DNA of 64,000 nt from Paramoeba atlantica (GCA_977017575.1 CDRNVI010000046.1:1-64000), one strand, 5' to 3'. Numbered from the stretch's first letter, positions 1-9,628 are shown. Notes: generated by a model from the letters alone, not told the origin. Numbers and translations: made by a program.

Positions 1-496
1 GTCCAGGGGGGGGGGTCCAGGGGGGTCCAGGGGGGGGTCCAGGGGGGGGGTCCAGGGGGGGGGTCATACGTCGCGAATTTCTTTTTTCGAATTTTTTGCT
101 TTTCAAAATCGAGCGCAGGGAAGTGGTAGAGTAGGGAGCGGTGATAATTTTCCACCCCCCCACCCCTGGTACGCGCAGGAGGTGTCCGACAAGGTCAAAA
201 TTTACGAAATTTTTGGGGTGACCAAAGAAAAAGAATTTTTTGACCCAAAAAAAAGTAAATATACGTAAATATGTATTGTTTTTCCAAAGTCGACTCCTAA
301 ATCGTATTTGGAGAGTTTTGGACCTCAGCTACCATTCCACGACGTTTTTTTCGACAGATTCGACTCATGCCCCTACTGGTAAGGCATCCAAAACGACCCA
401 AATTGGGGCTGAAATTTCGCAATTTTTGTCGAAAAATCCAGCTTTTCCACCGAAAAAAATAGATTATTCATCTAATCCCCATCTTTCTTTTGCCGA
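1..496 (-). repeat. Diverged H-family repeat, reverse orientation, with G-rich tandem start
   Basis: Bases 1-66 are a tandem run of GTCCAG followed by 6-10 G. The same G-run, followed by GGTCAT, recurs at about 34120-34145 inside a better preserved H copy. Downstream pieces also match that copy in order, such as the TTTTCCACCCCCC block and the GGACCT block near 320. The stretch is therefore an old reverse-oriented member of the dispersed H family. It has no credible coding frame; the short frame at 240-560 reads through the repeat and the hairpin. Confidence 0.6.
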
Positions 497-616
497 TTTT
501 TCTTTTTTAGGCTCTTCGTTAAACGCGGTGGTAGTTTTCAACGTGAAGCGCGCAGCATGAGTGACTTCTAAGTTAAAAACAACCACCGCGTTTAACGAAG
601 AGCCTAAAAAAGAAAA
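497..616. repeat. H-family hairpin, copy 1 (45-bp arms, 30-nt loop)
   Basis: The left arm at 497-541 (from TTTTCTTTTTTAGGCTCTTC to TTTTCAAC) is almost perfectly complementary to the right arm at 572-616. The 30-base loop contains GCGCAGCATGAGTGACTTC. The same hairpin recurs at 1065-1184, 5744-5855, 10036-10152 and 34697-34815, with the loop in either orientation. Confidence 0.9.
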
Positions 617-679
617 TTAAAGTTTCCTTGATTAAAGTTTTCTTATTTTTAATTTACCTTAATTTCCGTTTCTACGGTA

Positions 680-758
680 TGCGGTGCGGGCGTAGGTGCG
701 GTGCGGGCATAGTTGGTGTGCGGTGCGGGCGTAGTTGGTGTGCGGTGCGGGCGTAGTT
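680..758 (+). repeat. 22-bp minisatellite upstream of SINE
   Basis: About three and a half copies of a unit like GTAGTTGGTGTGCGGTGCGG, directly abutting the tRNA-like head of the SINE at 753. The unit contains the SINE A-box core GTAGTTGG, so the array may have arisen by slippage at the SINE 5' end. Confidence 0.8.
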
Positions 759-1060
759 GGTAGACGGTGGGCCTTACAACCTGCAGGTTGTTGGTTCGAT
801 TCCCGCTATCGACAAAACTCGCAACCTGGCGGCCTCACTACAAGGGGAAAGCGATCAGGAGTGCCTTCAAGTCCCACACCCAACCCCGCTCCCCTGGAGG
901 ACCGACCCGGAACCGCCGAGCTGAACCAGGCTCCAGCGCAGACGCCAAATTGCGAGCCGCTTACGCAAAGGAGGCTTGAGATACAGCCTACACGATGCAA
1001 CGGGGTGGACGCCCGTCCTGGTAGCTACGGTTGGGTAGCCGTGCTCGGGGTTTTCCAGGT
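753..1060 (+). mobile_element. tRNA-derived SINE, copy A
   Basis: An A-box-like TAGTTGGTAGACGG at 753-766 and an exact B-box GGTTCGATTCC at 793-803 stand at tRNA spacing. A body of about 250 bp follows that is nearly identical to 36888-37120. The fold is not a proper tRNA, so this is a SINE head rather than a tRNA gene. Its transcript would be made by RNA polymerase III and moved by a LINE, perhaps the one in this window, though no shared 3' tail was recognised. Short frames through it have no known match. Confidence 0.8.
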
Positions 1061-1064
1061 TAAA

Positions 1065-1184
1065 TTTTCTTTTTTAGTCTCTTCGTTAAACGCGGTGGTT
1101 GTTTTCAACTTAGAAGTCACTCATGCTGCGCTCTTCGCGTTGAAAACTACCACCGCGTTTAACGAAGAGCCTAAAAAAGAAAAT
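1065..1184. repeat. H-family hairpin, copy 2
   Basis: Arms at about 1065-1109 and 1139-1183 are complementary over about 45 bp. The loop is in the opposite orientation to copy 1 (ACTTAGAAGTCACTCATG). It marks the start of the forward H copy that follows. Confidence 0.9.
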
Positions 1185-2158
1185 TTGGTCTAGAAAGCTG
1201 AAGAAAACGGAAACATTATACAGTGGTTTCAGTTGATCTTGCCCCCCCCCTCGGAATTTTGATTTTTTTTATCCATTTTTGCTCATCTTTGCAGCATTGG
1301 AGAGATGTCGTTCCCCTAGCGAAGAGCTTTGCCGCCTTTTTTTCATAGAGACCTGCTGGTGCCCCCTGGGTCCGAAAAACACTGGTTTTTTTTGAAAAAA
1401 TCAAAATTCCGAGGGGGGGGGGGGCAAGATCAACTGAAACCACTGGAGCTAAAAATAGCCGATTTTTGGGTAAAAATGGGGCGATTTTTGGGTATATTTG
1501 CTCTCAGAGCGCTAAATCCGACTTTTGCGTGCGGGAAATCACTCGTAGGCAGGAATGAAAGCCTACCAAACGTATTGGGTGGAGGATGCGACTCCAACCA
1601 CACCATTCTTTCGACACAAAAATGCCCCTTGGGGTCCGAAAAATATTTTCCACCTTTTTTAGTCAAAAATGGGCCATTTTCGCGGGCATACCACGGCTCG
1701 AAGAAAAGATAGCTTGCGAAAACAACTGCGGAGAAAGCTAATATAGGTCCCAAACTATCAAAATACAATAGGGGAAACGATTTTGGAAAATATTTTTTTT
1801 GCCATTTTTTTCGCCAAGTTGAATTTTTTTCGAAAAAATCCGGACTTGGCGGACCCGTCCTGCGGATACGAGGCGGGGTCACCCCCGGGTAGGGGGGTGG
1901 AAAATGCGCGCCAAGACCCCGGCTACCCCTTCTGCGGGTTTGTTTCGAAAAAAAAAATTTCAAAAAAATTTCGTGCGGTATGCTCCCCCCCTAGACCCCC
2001 CATTTTTTTCAATTATTTCAATTTTGGACCACCGGAGCCCCCTTTTATAATTTTTTCTTCTATTATATTACTGTGTTCCTCTTTATATTTTCACTGTTTT
2101 TGTTCACTTTTTTTCATTAATCGAGGGTAGAGCGGTAGTTTTACAACCACCGTAATTA
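1185..2158 (+). mobile_element. H-family element, forward, longest copy
   Basis: A non-coding dispersed repeat of about 1 kb. After the hairpin come a block containing CATTCTTTCGACACAAAA, a GC-rich block around the inner palindrome GGGGTCACCCCCGGG (about 1875-1890), a T-rich stretch, and a second short hairpin at 2128-2155 (GCGGTAGTT...AACCACCG) next to TCGAGGGTAG. Related segments lie at 5856-6187, 9698-10035 (reverse), 33790-35112, 35326-35806 and 37728-38168. No transposase frame is visible. Both ends carry a hairpin with GCGGTGGTTGT-type arms. Class is unknown. Confidence 0.75.
1221..1445. mobile_element. MITE with about 48-bp terminal inverted repeats inside the H element
   Basis: CAGTGGTTTCAGTTGATCTT at 1221 is repeated inverted at the right end (to 1445), giving arms of about 48 bp that include a long C or G run. 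The related H copy at about 5885-5910 reads straight across this point, so it serves as the empty site. A preceding TA and the CAGT start fit Tc1/mariner-type MITEs. A half-copy of the internal sequence occurs at about 9285-9400. Confidence 0.85.
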
Positions 2159-2169
2159 TACCTCCTAGG

Positions 2170-4584
2170 TATAATAACCTGGACGGTGGTTTATACTGAA
2201 AGTTCTTAACCAATATTGAATATTGGCTAAATAAATAATGAGAATATTATTCTCATTTTATTCCTTTGCCCACTAAATGCATTTTACTTATCTTAAGAAC
2301 CCAATTACAGTGTTATATTTAATTACGGTATTATTTAATTACGCTTTTAAGGTTATTTTTGGCTAAAATTAATCATAATTAAATTAACCGTAATATAAGC
2401 CACTCGGAAATTAATAATTTTTGAACACACTTTTTGAGTAACTTTTAAGCACCCAAGCCATTGGATTCGTCTGTGATCATTTTATAAAGGTTTTCGTATG
2501 AAAGTGAGGCCGATGGTGATAGACATGAAAGAAAAGTATTTTTTTTCGGGGCTAAAAATAATCTTAATTAAAAATAACCGTAATTAAAAATAGCCGTAAT
2601 ATAATCCACTCGTATTTGAATACTTCACTGTAACGTGAAGACTTACTTTCTATATGGACTAACATTTCATTTTGGACTGATGAATGGGAGTTGTCCGCGT
2701 CCTCCCGATCGCCAGTTCCCTATCGCCAAGTTTGATAGACATTGCGACTCAATAGGTCTGCTAAGTTTTCTTTTGCGCTTCGCGTTCCGGTATCACGTGT
2801 ATATTGTAATAAAGGGGGGGTTCGTCTATTATTAACAAACTTTTTTGTTAATAATAGACGGTTTGTTAATAATACACTGCCGACTAATATTATTGAGTTT
2901 TTAATTATTGGCGAAGCTCTGCAACTTTTATTTAAAAAATCATTAATTTTTGTGCCAGTAATTTTCGTAGAAATTTGTACTTATCGACAAACAATAGAAG
3001 TTGTTAGTAGAGGGGCGGAAAACCCCAAAATTAGGTCAAAAGGGTTTTTTTCTCCCAAAAAGATTCAAGAATTTTTACGGGGAAGAAAGTTGCTTTTTAC
3101 CAAAAAATTACTATCCTTAGGAAGTACAATAGGTGTCCCTAGGTATAGCCCGGACGGTGGTTTGCATCTCTCTAATCTTGTCAAATGCGTTGCGAAGGGA
3201 AGGTTATTAAGAGGTCATTAAGTCGGAGGGGGATGCGGGTGTGATCTCGCATGATCTCACGACCGGGTGCTGACATAAAGCCAATCTCGCTCCTCCTGCG
3301 TCAAATCCTCTCATAAAATTTGAATTTTTGTGTAACATCTATGGCACTCTTCTCTAATATCTTGGTTGCCAAGATCAGACCTCATGAGAAATTCAAAAAT
3401 TGACCAAAAAGATAAAAAAAATGTTTCTCGCCAAAAATTGACAACTTTTAATTAAAAAAACAATAATTTTTGTGCCATGAATTTTAGCGATAATAATTTT
3501 GGGCTTGGGTGTAGATGAAATAATACCCCCTTTTTCAATAATAGATGAACTTTTCATCTATTATTAACAATCGACCTTTTCGGCTTATTTTCGGCTTGTT
3601 TCCTACCCTTGCCCCCAAGAATAACCCCACTTTTACGAAAAAAAGCTCCATGAAAGTTAGGTTTAGCGGATTTTCCTTTAGGGAAGCTGAGAAAAATGAA
3701 GAAAATTAATTCTTGTTAATAATAGATGAATGTTAATAATAGATGAAATAATACCATTTTTAATAATAGATGGCTGTTAATAATAGACGAACCCCCCCTT
3801 TAGGCAAAATCGTTTAATATTCTTGCAAGCACTTCGGATATATGCGCTGATTCAGACCACTGTTTTCTAATCGCGTATTCGACGCTGGTATTATCTATCA
3901 TAAGTCGGATGATGCTTCATGTTCGCCAAAAGGTTGAAAAGGATGAAATCGCGCGTTCCACCTCCAGGGTCTCCGCTTTGTTAATCTCGATCTCTGTCTC
4001 CCACTGGGCTCCGGTAGCGTAAACCTACCGCGCGTTCGAATCATCCGCAAAAGAAGCGATTAAAAGACACAGGAGAGGAAAATACCAAAGTGTCAACAGG
4101 CGAAGAACTCAAGGAAAGCCGTCAGAAGACTGCGATAACCAACAAGACAACAAAGGTATTGTTAAGTTCACGACCAAATAAGGGCAATAAGAAAGTAAAC
4201 GTAACAAAAACATGAAACGTGACCTCTTTCATGTGATAACGTGATTTACATAGGGGGTGCAGTTTAGTTCCAATATTTTCTTTGTATCGTTGCAAGATTC
4301 AGAATCAAGATGTGAATTAATCCGTTTGCTGTCGTGCTCACATCGGTAAATGCTAATTTGAGTATTATAGTGTTAAACCCTGTTCCGGGTTAATGTGCCT
4401 ATAGCTACTTATTGTGCCGGGGTGGACACAATAACCCGGAACACGGTTTAATTTGAATAATGTAGCTCCGTGGGTAGCGAAAAATGTGGTTCCGGTGGAT
4501 GATAACGCAAAAGTTTGTCTAAAATCCGGTCCTCCATGGCAAGAATTGGCGATTTGAATATTAAACCACCGTCCGGGTTATTAT
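2170..4584. mobile_element. TIR element of about 2.4 kb, non-autonomous, holding a nested element
   Basis: ATAATAACCTGGACGGTGGT at 2171 returns inverted at 4561-4584 (TTAAACCACCGTCCGGGTTA). An internal relative lies at 3136-3162. The interior is AT-rich and holds the nested element at 2812-3800. The stretch 3803-4560 contains a degraded B-box-like GCGTTCGAATC near 4030 and an inverted GTTCCGGGTTA / TAACCCGGAAC pair at 4382-4443. No gene was recognised; the frame at 2742-3221 is chance reading through repeats. Confidence 0.6.
2812..3800. mobile_element. TIR element of about 990 bp, AAGGGGGGGTTCG ends, TA target duplication
   Basis: The left end AAGGGGGGGTTCGTCTATTA at 2812 and the inverted right end to 3800 are both flanked by TA. 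Sub-terminal copies of TTAATAATAGA(C/T)GA are repeated at both ends (2824-2875 and about 3535-3795). There is no transposase. The TA duplication and the repeated sub-terminal motif suggest a Tc1/mariner-like MITE with several transposase-binding sites. Confidence 0.8.
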
Positions 4585-4585
4585 A

Positions 4586-5160
4586 CAGGGGGGATCAGCT
4601 AAATCTGGGGGGGGTCTTAAATTTGTAAAAGCTGGCCAATTTTGGAAAGTAATACTGCATTCGATAACTCTCGAATAGCCCTCTTGGGGAACCTATGACG
4701 TTTCCCGTGCTTTTACGCACATCACTTTTAGATAAAAATTAAGTTTCTTCGGGGTGCAAAATTTGTATTTTTTCACATTTTTTTACTTTTTTGCCTGTTT
4801 TTTCCCATTTTTGGAGCATTCATACCACAAAGACTGGTGCACTCACATTCTTCTCGAAGGAAATTCTCGGAGAGCCGTTTCTTACCCTCAGATAAAACAA
4901 AACTAACGCATATAATGTTGTTCGTTCAAGATTTGTCATTTCACCTTTTTGCAATTTTCTAGAAAAAAATGCAATTGACTTTTTTGAACCACCTGTCATT
5001 TTACAAAAATGTTATCTATGCGGGAAACGACATAGATTCCACAAGACTTGTAGATTCCACAAGAGGGCTATTCGAGAGCTCTCGAATGCGCTATTATTTT
5101 CCAAAATTGACCACTTTTTACAAATTTTAGACCCCCCCCAGATTTAGCTGATCCCCCCTG
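4586..5160. mobile_element. TIR element of 575 bp, about 110-bp inverted repeats, TA target duplication
   Basis: The left end CAGGGGGGATCAGCTAAATC is matched inverted at the right end over about 110 bp, including the TTCGAGAGCTCTCGAA-like palindrome. TA flanks both sides (4584-4585 and 5161-5162). The interior has no coding signal. It sits immediately beside the 2170-4584 element, so insertion at that element's edge is likely. Confidence 0.85.
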
Positions 5161-5743
5161 TACATTGGAAGGCGTGCGCGAGCGGAGGGGACTTCGTTTT
5201 CTGGGGCTTCAGGGGTAAAAGAATATGAAATGCCACAAATATTAAAAGTTTCGTGGTTATCATACCCTAACTGATCAAATCTCTTGACTATGTCAACCTG
5301 ATTTCCTGGTGAGTTTCCCTCATCCAATGGAACATTGAAAATTACGCGCGGTGAGGGGAAAAGATTGCGTTGCTTCGTAATCGGCAATAAAAAGCATGCG
5401 CCAGATTACGTTTACGTGTCCAGGCGAACAATATGCTCTTTCAGAGTGTTTATCGGGCGATCGTCCTCGATCCCGTTTTGTGGCACAAATCAGGGGAGAA
5501 ATCAGAAAAACTGTGAAAACTGCAAAGTTTTTTCTATCAAAAAACAAAGTTTTTGATGTGCTTTCAAAAAGCCAATTAACGCGGATTCCATGAATGCACG
5601 TTCATGAGCCTGTCCGAGAGCTCTCGAATGCGCTATAACTTTCCAATTTTAGACCGGTTTTACAAATTTTAGACCCCCGCACATCCAAATTTACACCCCT
5701 GTAAGTTCTGCACCTGTCTCTGATGCAGTAGGGGGGGGCACAA
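5161..5743 (-). other. Interval with coding-like fragment and a lone related TIR end
   Basis: Bases 5610-5703 are an inverted relative of the 4586-5160 termini, ending CCCCTGTAAG with the same CGAGAGCTCTCG palindrome, so one end of another such element lies here. Between them, minus-strand frames at about 5167-5547 read like worn coding sequence (for example NSPGNQVDIVKRFDQLGYDN). I do not recognise the protein and no complete gene is present. Confidence 0.4.
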
Positions 5744-6187
5744 TTTTAGGCTCTTCGTTATACACGGTGGTTGTTTTCAACTTAGAAGTCACTCATGCTG
5801 CGCTCTTCGCGTTGAAAACTACCACCGCGTATACCGAAGAGCCTAAAAAAGAAAAATTGACCTGGAAAGCTGAAGAAAACGGAAAGATTATAGACAAGAA
5901 TATAGCTAAAAAAATAGCCTATTTTCGGGTAAAAATGGGGTGATTTGTGCGTATTGAAATGGGGTCAATTTTGGGTATTTTTGCTCTCGGGGCACTAAAT
6001 CCGACATTTGCGCGTGGGAAATCACTCGTAGGCATGAATGAAGGCTTTCGGAACGTAATGGGTAGAGAATACGACTCCAACCACACCATTCTTTCGACAC
6101 AAAAAGGCCCCTTGGGGTCCGAAAAATACCTTTTCACCTTTTTTGGCCAAAAACGGGTCATTTTGGGAGGCATTGCACGGCCTTTCT
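5744..6187 (+). mobile_element. H-family element, forward, with hairpin (5744-5855), truncated
   Basis: The hairpin is followed by the H body (TGGAAAGCTGAAGAAAACGG...) as far as the GGTCATTTTGGGAGGC block. In this hairpin both arms carry matching changes relative to other copies: TTATAC on the left arm and GTATA on the right. The element ends just before the HMG-box gene stub and mirrors the reverse copy at 9698-10152. Confidence 0.85.
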
Positions 6188-6276
6188 AAGCCAAAAAAGG
6201 GGCGTAATAACCGATCATCCCATATTCGCCAGGGGGGCTCAACCTGTACAAACGTCCTAACACAGACCTGCTCTGT

Positions 6277-6330
6277 TCGGCGTAACTTTGTGCTGTTCGC
6301 GGCCAGTCGTGTCAAGGCACGATGAAACAT
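6277..6330 (-). pseudogene. 5' stub of a third HMG-box (KAP-like) gene
   Basis: The stub encodes MFHRALTRLAANSTKLRR, the first 18 residues of the genes at 6881-7381 and 8282-8785. Homology stops at about 6277, where unrelated repeat-linked sequence begins. The upstream flank (6331 onward) matches the flank of the next copy, so this is the truncated last unit of a tandem array. Confidence 0.85.
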
Positions 6331-6880
6331 TTGTTATAGAGATAAGAAACAGGTTAGATAAATTATTTTGAAGCGAGATATGAAATTTCAGAGAAATAGT
6401 ACGACAGCATTGTACACCACATTGTTGCATTCTTTGAGTTTCAAATCAAGTTTGACTTGCTTAGCGTAAAAGTAACAAATAAAATTCAACTCTACCAAAC
6501 GCAATGATGAAAAAAGTAATAACTATATAAAGCAATGAAGATAAAGAAATTAGTCTAAGCGTTGGGCCTCTTTCTGTATGGTAGTGTACGAATACCAGAA
6601 CTATTATCACTAAAAAGTAGACATTGTTGCTCGAACATGTGAGACTGGACAATTCTTAGAGTCTTTGTTTGAGTACAGTATAAGTATCTTTTGCTTTGAG
6701 TGAACATAAAACGAATCTATGTGGTGTTACATACGATTTCATTAAGTGCATTGTATTTTCCTGTGATTAATTCATGACAAACATTTCAATCATCCATGTA
6801 CATCTAAAAGGTTGCTGCTGTACGTTTCTCTGTAAACAAGATAAAATTTTATTTTACGATAAAGATTATTACTTGGAAAT

Positions 6881-7381
6881 CTACTTTTGCTTACGTACTA
6901 ACTTTTCAATGAACGCTTTGCCTTGTTTGCGACGCTTCGCTGCTTCCAACTCTAAAGACTTTTTGGCGCTTGATGACAGGTTCTTATATTTTGCAGAAAC
7001 CTGCTTTGATACTGCACGAAATAGCTTCTTTCGATTCTTGAAATTTGGGCGTTCTGCTGCGTAAATAACTCCCATATGCTTCTTCACAAACAAACCGTAG
7101 GATGTGGTGCGTGCATTTTTCACCTTCAATTTCAAAGACTTCTTCTCTTTTGCATTCTTGGCAGCAATCTTTCCGAATGATTTTACCTGAGCCCGACTTA
7201 ACTTCTTGAACGCAGCATGCGCAGCCTTCAGCTTAGTTCCCTTCTTTCCTTTAAGGAACTTCGACATAAAGACACTCCTGGGAGTAGCAGGCAAGGAGCG
7301 TGTACCCCATGGTTTCTTGACGAGTTTTCGGCGTAACTTTGCGCTGTTCGCGGCCAATCGTGTCAAAGCACGGTGAAACAT
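6881..7381 (-). CDS. HMG-box mitochondrial DNA-packaging protein candidate (KAP-like), copy 1
   Basis: A 166-residue, very basic protein. Residues 1-25 (MFHRALTRLAANSAKLRRKL) look like a mitochondrial presequence: Arg-rich, amphipathic and without acids. Residues about 35-80 are Lys/Ala-rich, as in histone H1-like linkers. Residues about 90-155 (TTSYGLFVKKHMG onward) fit an HMG box, with the tail LSSSAKKSLELEAAKR. Kinetoplastid kinetoplast-associated proteins are small basic proteins of this kind that compact mitochondrial DNA; that role here is inferred. It is about 87 percent alike to the copy at 8282-8785 by eye. Alternatives are a general mitochondrial HMG factor or a nuclear linker protein. 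Confidence 0.75.
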   Translation of the reverse strand: MFHRALTRLAANSAKLRRKLVKKPWGTRSLPATPRSVFMSKFLKGKKGTKLKAAHAAFKKLSRAQVKSFGKIAAKNAKEKKSLKLKVKNARTTSYGLFVKKHMGVIYAAERPNFKNRKKLFRAVSKQVSAKYKNLSSSAKKSLELEAAKRRKQGKAFIEKLVRKQK

Positions 7382-7700
7382 TTGTTATAGAGATAAGAAA
7401 CAGGTTAGATAAATTATTTTGAAGTGAGATATGAAATTTCAGAGAAATATCATATCACATCGTACTTGCTTAGCGTAAAAGTAACAAAAAAAATTCAACT
7501 CTACCAAACGCAGTGATGAGAAAAGTGATAACTATGTAAAGCAATGAGGATAGAGAAATTAGTCTAAGCGTTGGGCCTCTTTCTGTATGGCAGCGTACTA
7601 ATACCAGAACTATTATCACTAAAAAGTAGACAATGTTGCTCGAACATGTGAGACTGGACAATTCTTAGAGTCTTTGTTTGAGTATAGTATAAGTATAAAA

Positions 7701-8114
7701 CAGTTCGGTGAAAGGGGACTTTTTTCCCCCGAAAAAAACTTGAAATTTTTTCATTGTGGTTTCTCAAACAAAATTTCAGTATTATCCAAGTGAGTGATTA
7801 AGCATCATATTTTTTGCTACTTACACGACTCCGCTCTATCTTTTTTCTTTGCACAGGCTGTAAAATGTATGACAGTATCATTTTTTGTAGTTGGGAACCT
7901 TGGATGACGTGATGACAGAAGCCTGTACCGTACGATGTGAGTTGAGGAGTTCTTGTAATCCGCTGTTTAAGGAATTTGAAATTATTGTCCAGGCTCAGAA
8001 CCAGAACCAAGATAGAGCTCATAAGTTTTCTTGTTTGGTGTATTTTATTAAGGGAAGTACATGTACGAAGTTAAAAGAGTTTTTTTTGGGGGAAAAAAGT
8101 CCCTTTTGACCAAC
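7701..8114. mobile_element. TIR element of about 410 bp in the HMG-box intergenic region
   Basis: The left end CAGTTCGGTGAAAGGGGACT is matched inverted by the right end AAGTCCCTTTTGACCAAC, with arms of about 40 bp rich in CCCCC and T runs. The equivalent intergenic region of the first tandem unit (6674-6720) lacks it, which gives an empty site. The interior has no recognised coding sequence. Confidence 0.8.
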
Positions 8115-8281
8115 AATTCTATATGATGTTGCATACAATTTCATTAAGTGCATTGTATTTTCCTTTGACGAATTCATGACAAACATTTCAATCATCTAGG
8201 CACATCTAAAAGGTTGCTGCTGTATTTTTGCATGTAAAAAAAGTTAACGTTCATGTAATAAAAAATTGGTCATTCAGAAGT

Positions 8282-8785
8282 CTACTTTTTTTTACGCATT
8301 AACTGTTCAATGAACGCTTTGCCTTGTTTGCGACGCTTCGCTGCTTCCAACTCTAAAGACTTTTTGGCTCTTGATGACAGGTTCTTATATTTTCTCAAAA
8401 CCTGTTTTAATACTGCACGAAATAGCTTCTTTCGACTCTTGAAGTTTGGGCGTTCTGCTGCGTAAATAACTCCCATATGCTTCTTCACAAACAAACCGTA
8501 GGATGTGGTGCGTGCATTTTTCACCTTCAATTTCAAAGACTTCTTCTCTTTTGCATTCTTGGCAGCAATCTTTCCGAATGATTTTACCCGAGCCGGGCTC
8601 ATGTTTTCAAATGCAGAATGCGCAGCCTTCAGCTTAGGAGTTCTCTTCTTTCCTTTAAGGAACTTCGACATAAAGACACTCCTGGGAGTAGCAGGCAAGG
8701 TGCGTGTACCCCATGGTTTCTTGACGAGTTTTCTGCGTAACTTTGCGCTGTTCGCGGCCGGTCGCGTCAAAGCACGGTGAAACAT
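8282..8785 (-). CDS. HMG-box mitochondrial DNA-packaging protein candidate (KAP-like), copy 2
   Basis: A 167-residue paralogue of the 6881-7381 protein with the same layout: mitochondrial-type N-terminus, Lys/Ala-rich linker, and C-terminal HMG box from about residue 91. Differences cluster in the linker (RTPKLKAAHSAFENMSPARV against GTKLKAAHAAFKKLSRAQV) and near the end (EQLMRKKK against EKLVRKQK). Its upstream flank differs from the other two copies, which fits this being the outermost unit of the array. The function is inferred as for copy 1. Confidence 0.75.
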   Translation of the reverse strand: MFHRALTRPAANSAKLRRKLVKKPWGTRTLPATPRSVFMSKFLKGKKRTPKLKAAHSAFENMSPARVKSFGKIAAKNAKEKKSLKLKVKNARTTSYGLFVKKHMGVIYAAERPNFKSRKKLFRAVLKQVLRKYKNLSSRAKKSLELEAAKRRKQGKAFIEQLMRKKK

Positions 8786-9382
8786 GTTTGTTTTAGTAAA
8801 AGAAGAAAGTGGAAACAGCTTACAGAAGGTGGATTAGATACACTATTTGAAAAAAATCGTGCAACTATAGAGAGGGGTGAAACCTGCAGAAACGTGAGTT
8901 GGGCAGGAAAAAATACTTACAAGTAGTCAAATTTGAGATTTAGGTTAAAAGGACCCAGACGTGCGCATTTTTCACATTTTTTTAAACTTCACCATTTTAT
9001 AAAACATTTCACTCTAAGCTAACTTGTACACGTCTACAGTACATTTGCACGTCCAGCAAGAGTCTACGTAGAGGATATAAACGCCTGGCCAAAATAAGGC
9101 ACCCCCCTCCAAAGTTTCAATACTTCGCTTGTTTGAGCTAATTTTTGTAGCATTTTATAGATCTCAATACAAAGATTTTGCGCGTTAAGAAACGGAACAA
9201 AAAATCCAAAGTGCATACATTTGAAAGTCTGATTACGACATTTTCACCCTGTTAAAATTTTCAAAAAAAATTACTCCTTTTTAACGAAAAAGTCTTCCCC
9301 CCTCTGAGAAATTCAACTTTTTTCATGTTTTTTTGCTCATTTTTGTTGCAAACGAGAGATCTCGTTTGCCTCACGAAGATGA
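8786..9382. other. Intergenic region with half-MITE
   Basis: AT-rich spacer upstream of the HMG-box array. From about 9285 to 9400 it matches the inner part of the 1221-1445 MITE (TTTTTGCTCAT..., then a GAGATCTCGTTTGCC block, then GCCCTTTTTTC). No gene was seen in the rest. Confidence 0.55.
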
Positions 9383-9628
9383 TTGCTGCCCTTTTTTCAC
9401 GAGCGCAGACTAGACAATCCGGATAGCTACTACATCGCATTCGAAATTGGAGCACGAGGACTCCCTAACAGCTCCTGTCGCTACCTCGACGCGATATTCC
9501 AAGGGGATCGAAAACGAGCAAAATCATGCAGGGAAAGCATGAGTTTGATGGCCGGTCGGGCCAGCTATATTATCTGGTCTCGAAGGAATGAGATCGAGTG
9601 GACTGATGAAAACCGCTCTGCTTGCTAA
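9383..9628 (+). mobile_element. LINE remnant, C-terminal piece only
   Basis: The frame reads NPDSYYIAFEIGARGLPNSS...YLDAIFQGDRKRAKSCRES and aligns with the last 70 residues of the LINE protein at 10765-15606 (NPATFLLVIEVGARGKLNSS...LNSLFGGNKATASQCRQK). It is the 3' end of a 5'-truncated insertion, distinctly diverged from both full copies in the window. Confidence 0.85.

Larger units (their letters stand above)
6331..8785 (-). repeat. Tandem duplication of HMG-box gene units
   Basis: The start codons lie at 6330, 7381 and 8785. The first unit is about 1051 bp. The second is about 1404 bp, and most of the difference is the inserted element at 7701-8114. The flanks 6331-6400 and 7382-7450, and the downstream regions around 6460-6690 and 7470-7700, are nearly identical, so duplication included the intergenic DNA. 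Confidence 0.9.

Noticed and set aside
735-1193. Open frames of 60-152 codons over the SINE (also at 36838-37253)
   Set aside because: Both SINE copies give similar frames only because the DNA is repeated; the tRNA-like head and lack of motifs show non-coding origin.
1-2158. CRISPR-like array because of repeated hairpins and short tandem units
   Set aside because: Spacing is irregular, there are no unique spacers, and the genome is eukaryotic.
2742-3221. 159-codon plus-strand gene
   Set aside because: It crosses a TIR end and sub-terminal repeats, and the predicted protein has no family features.
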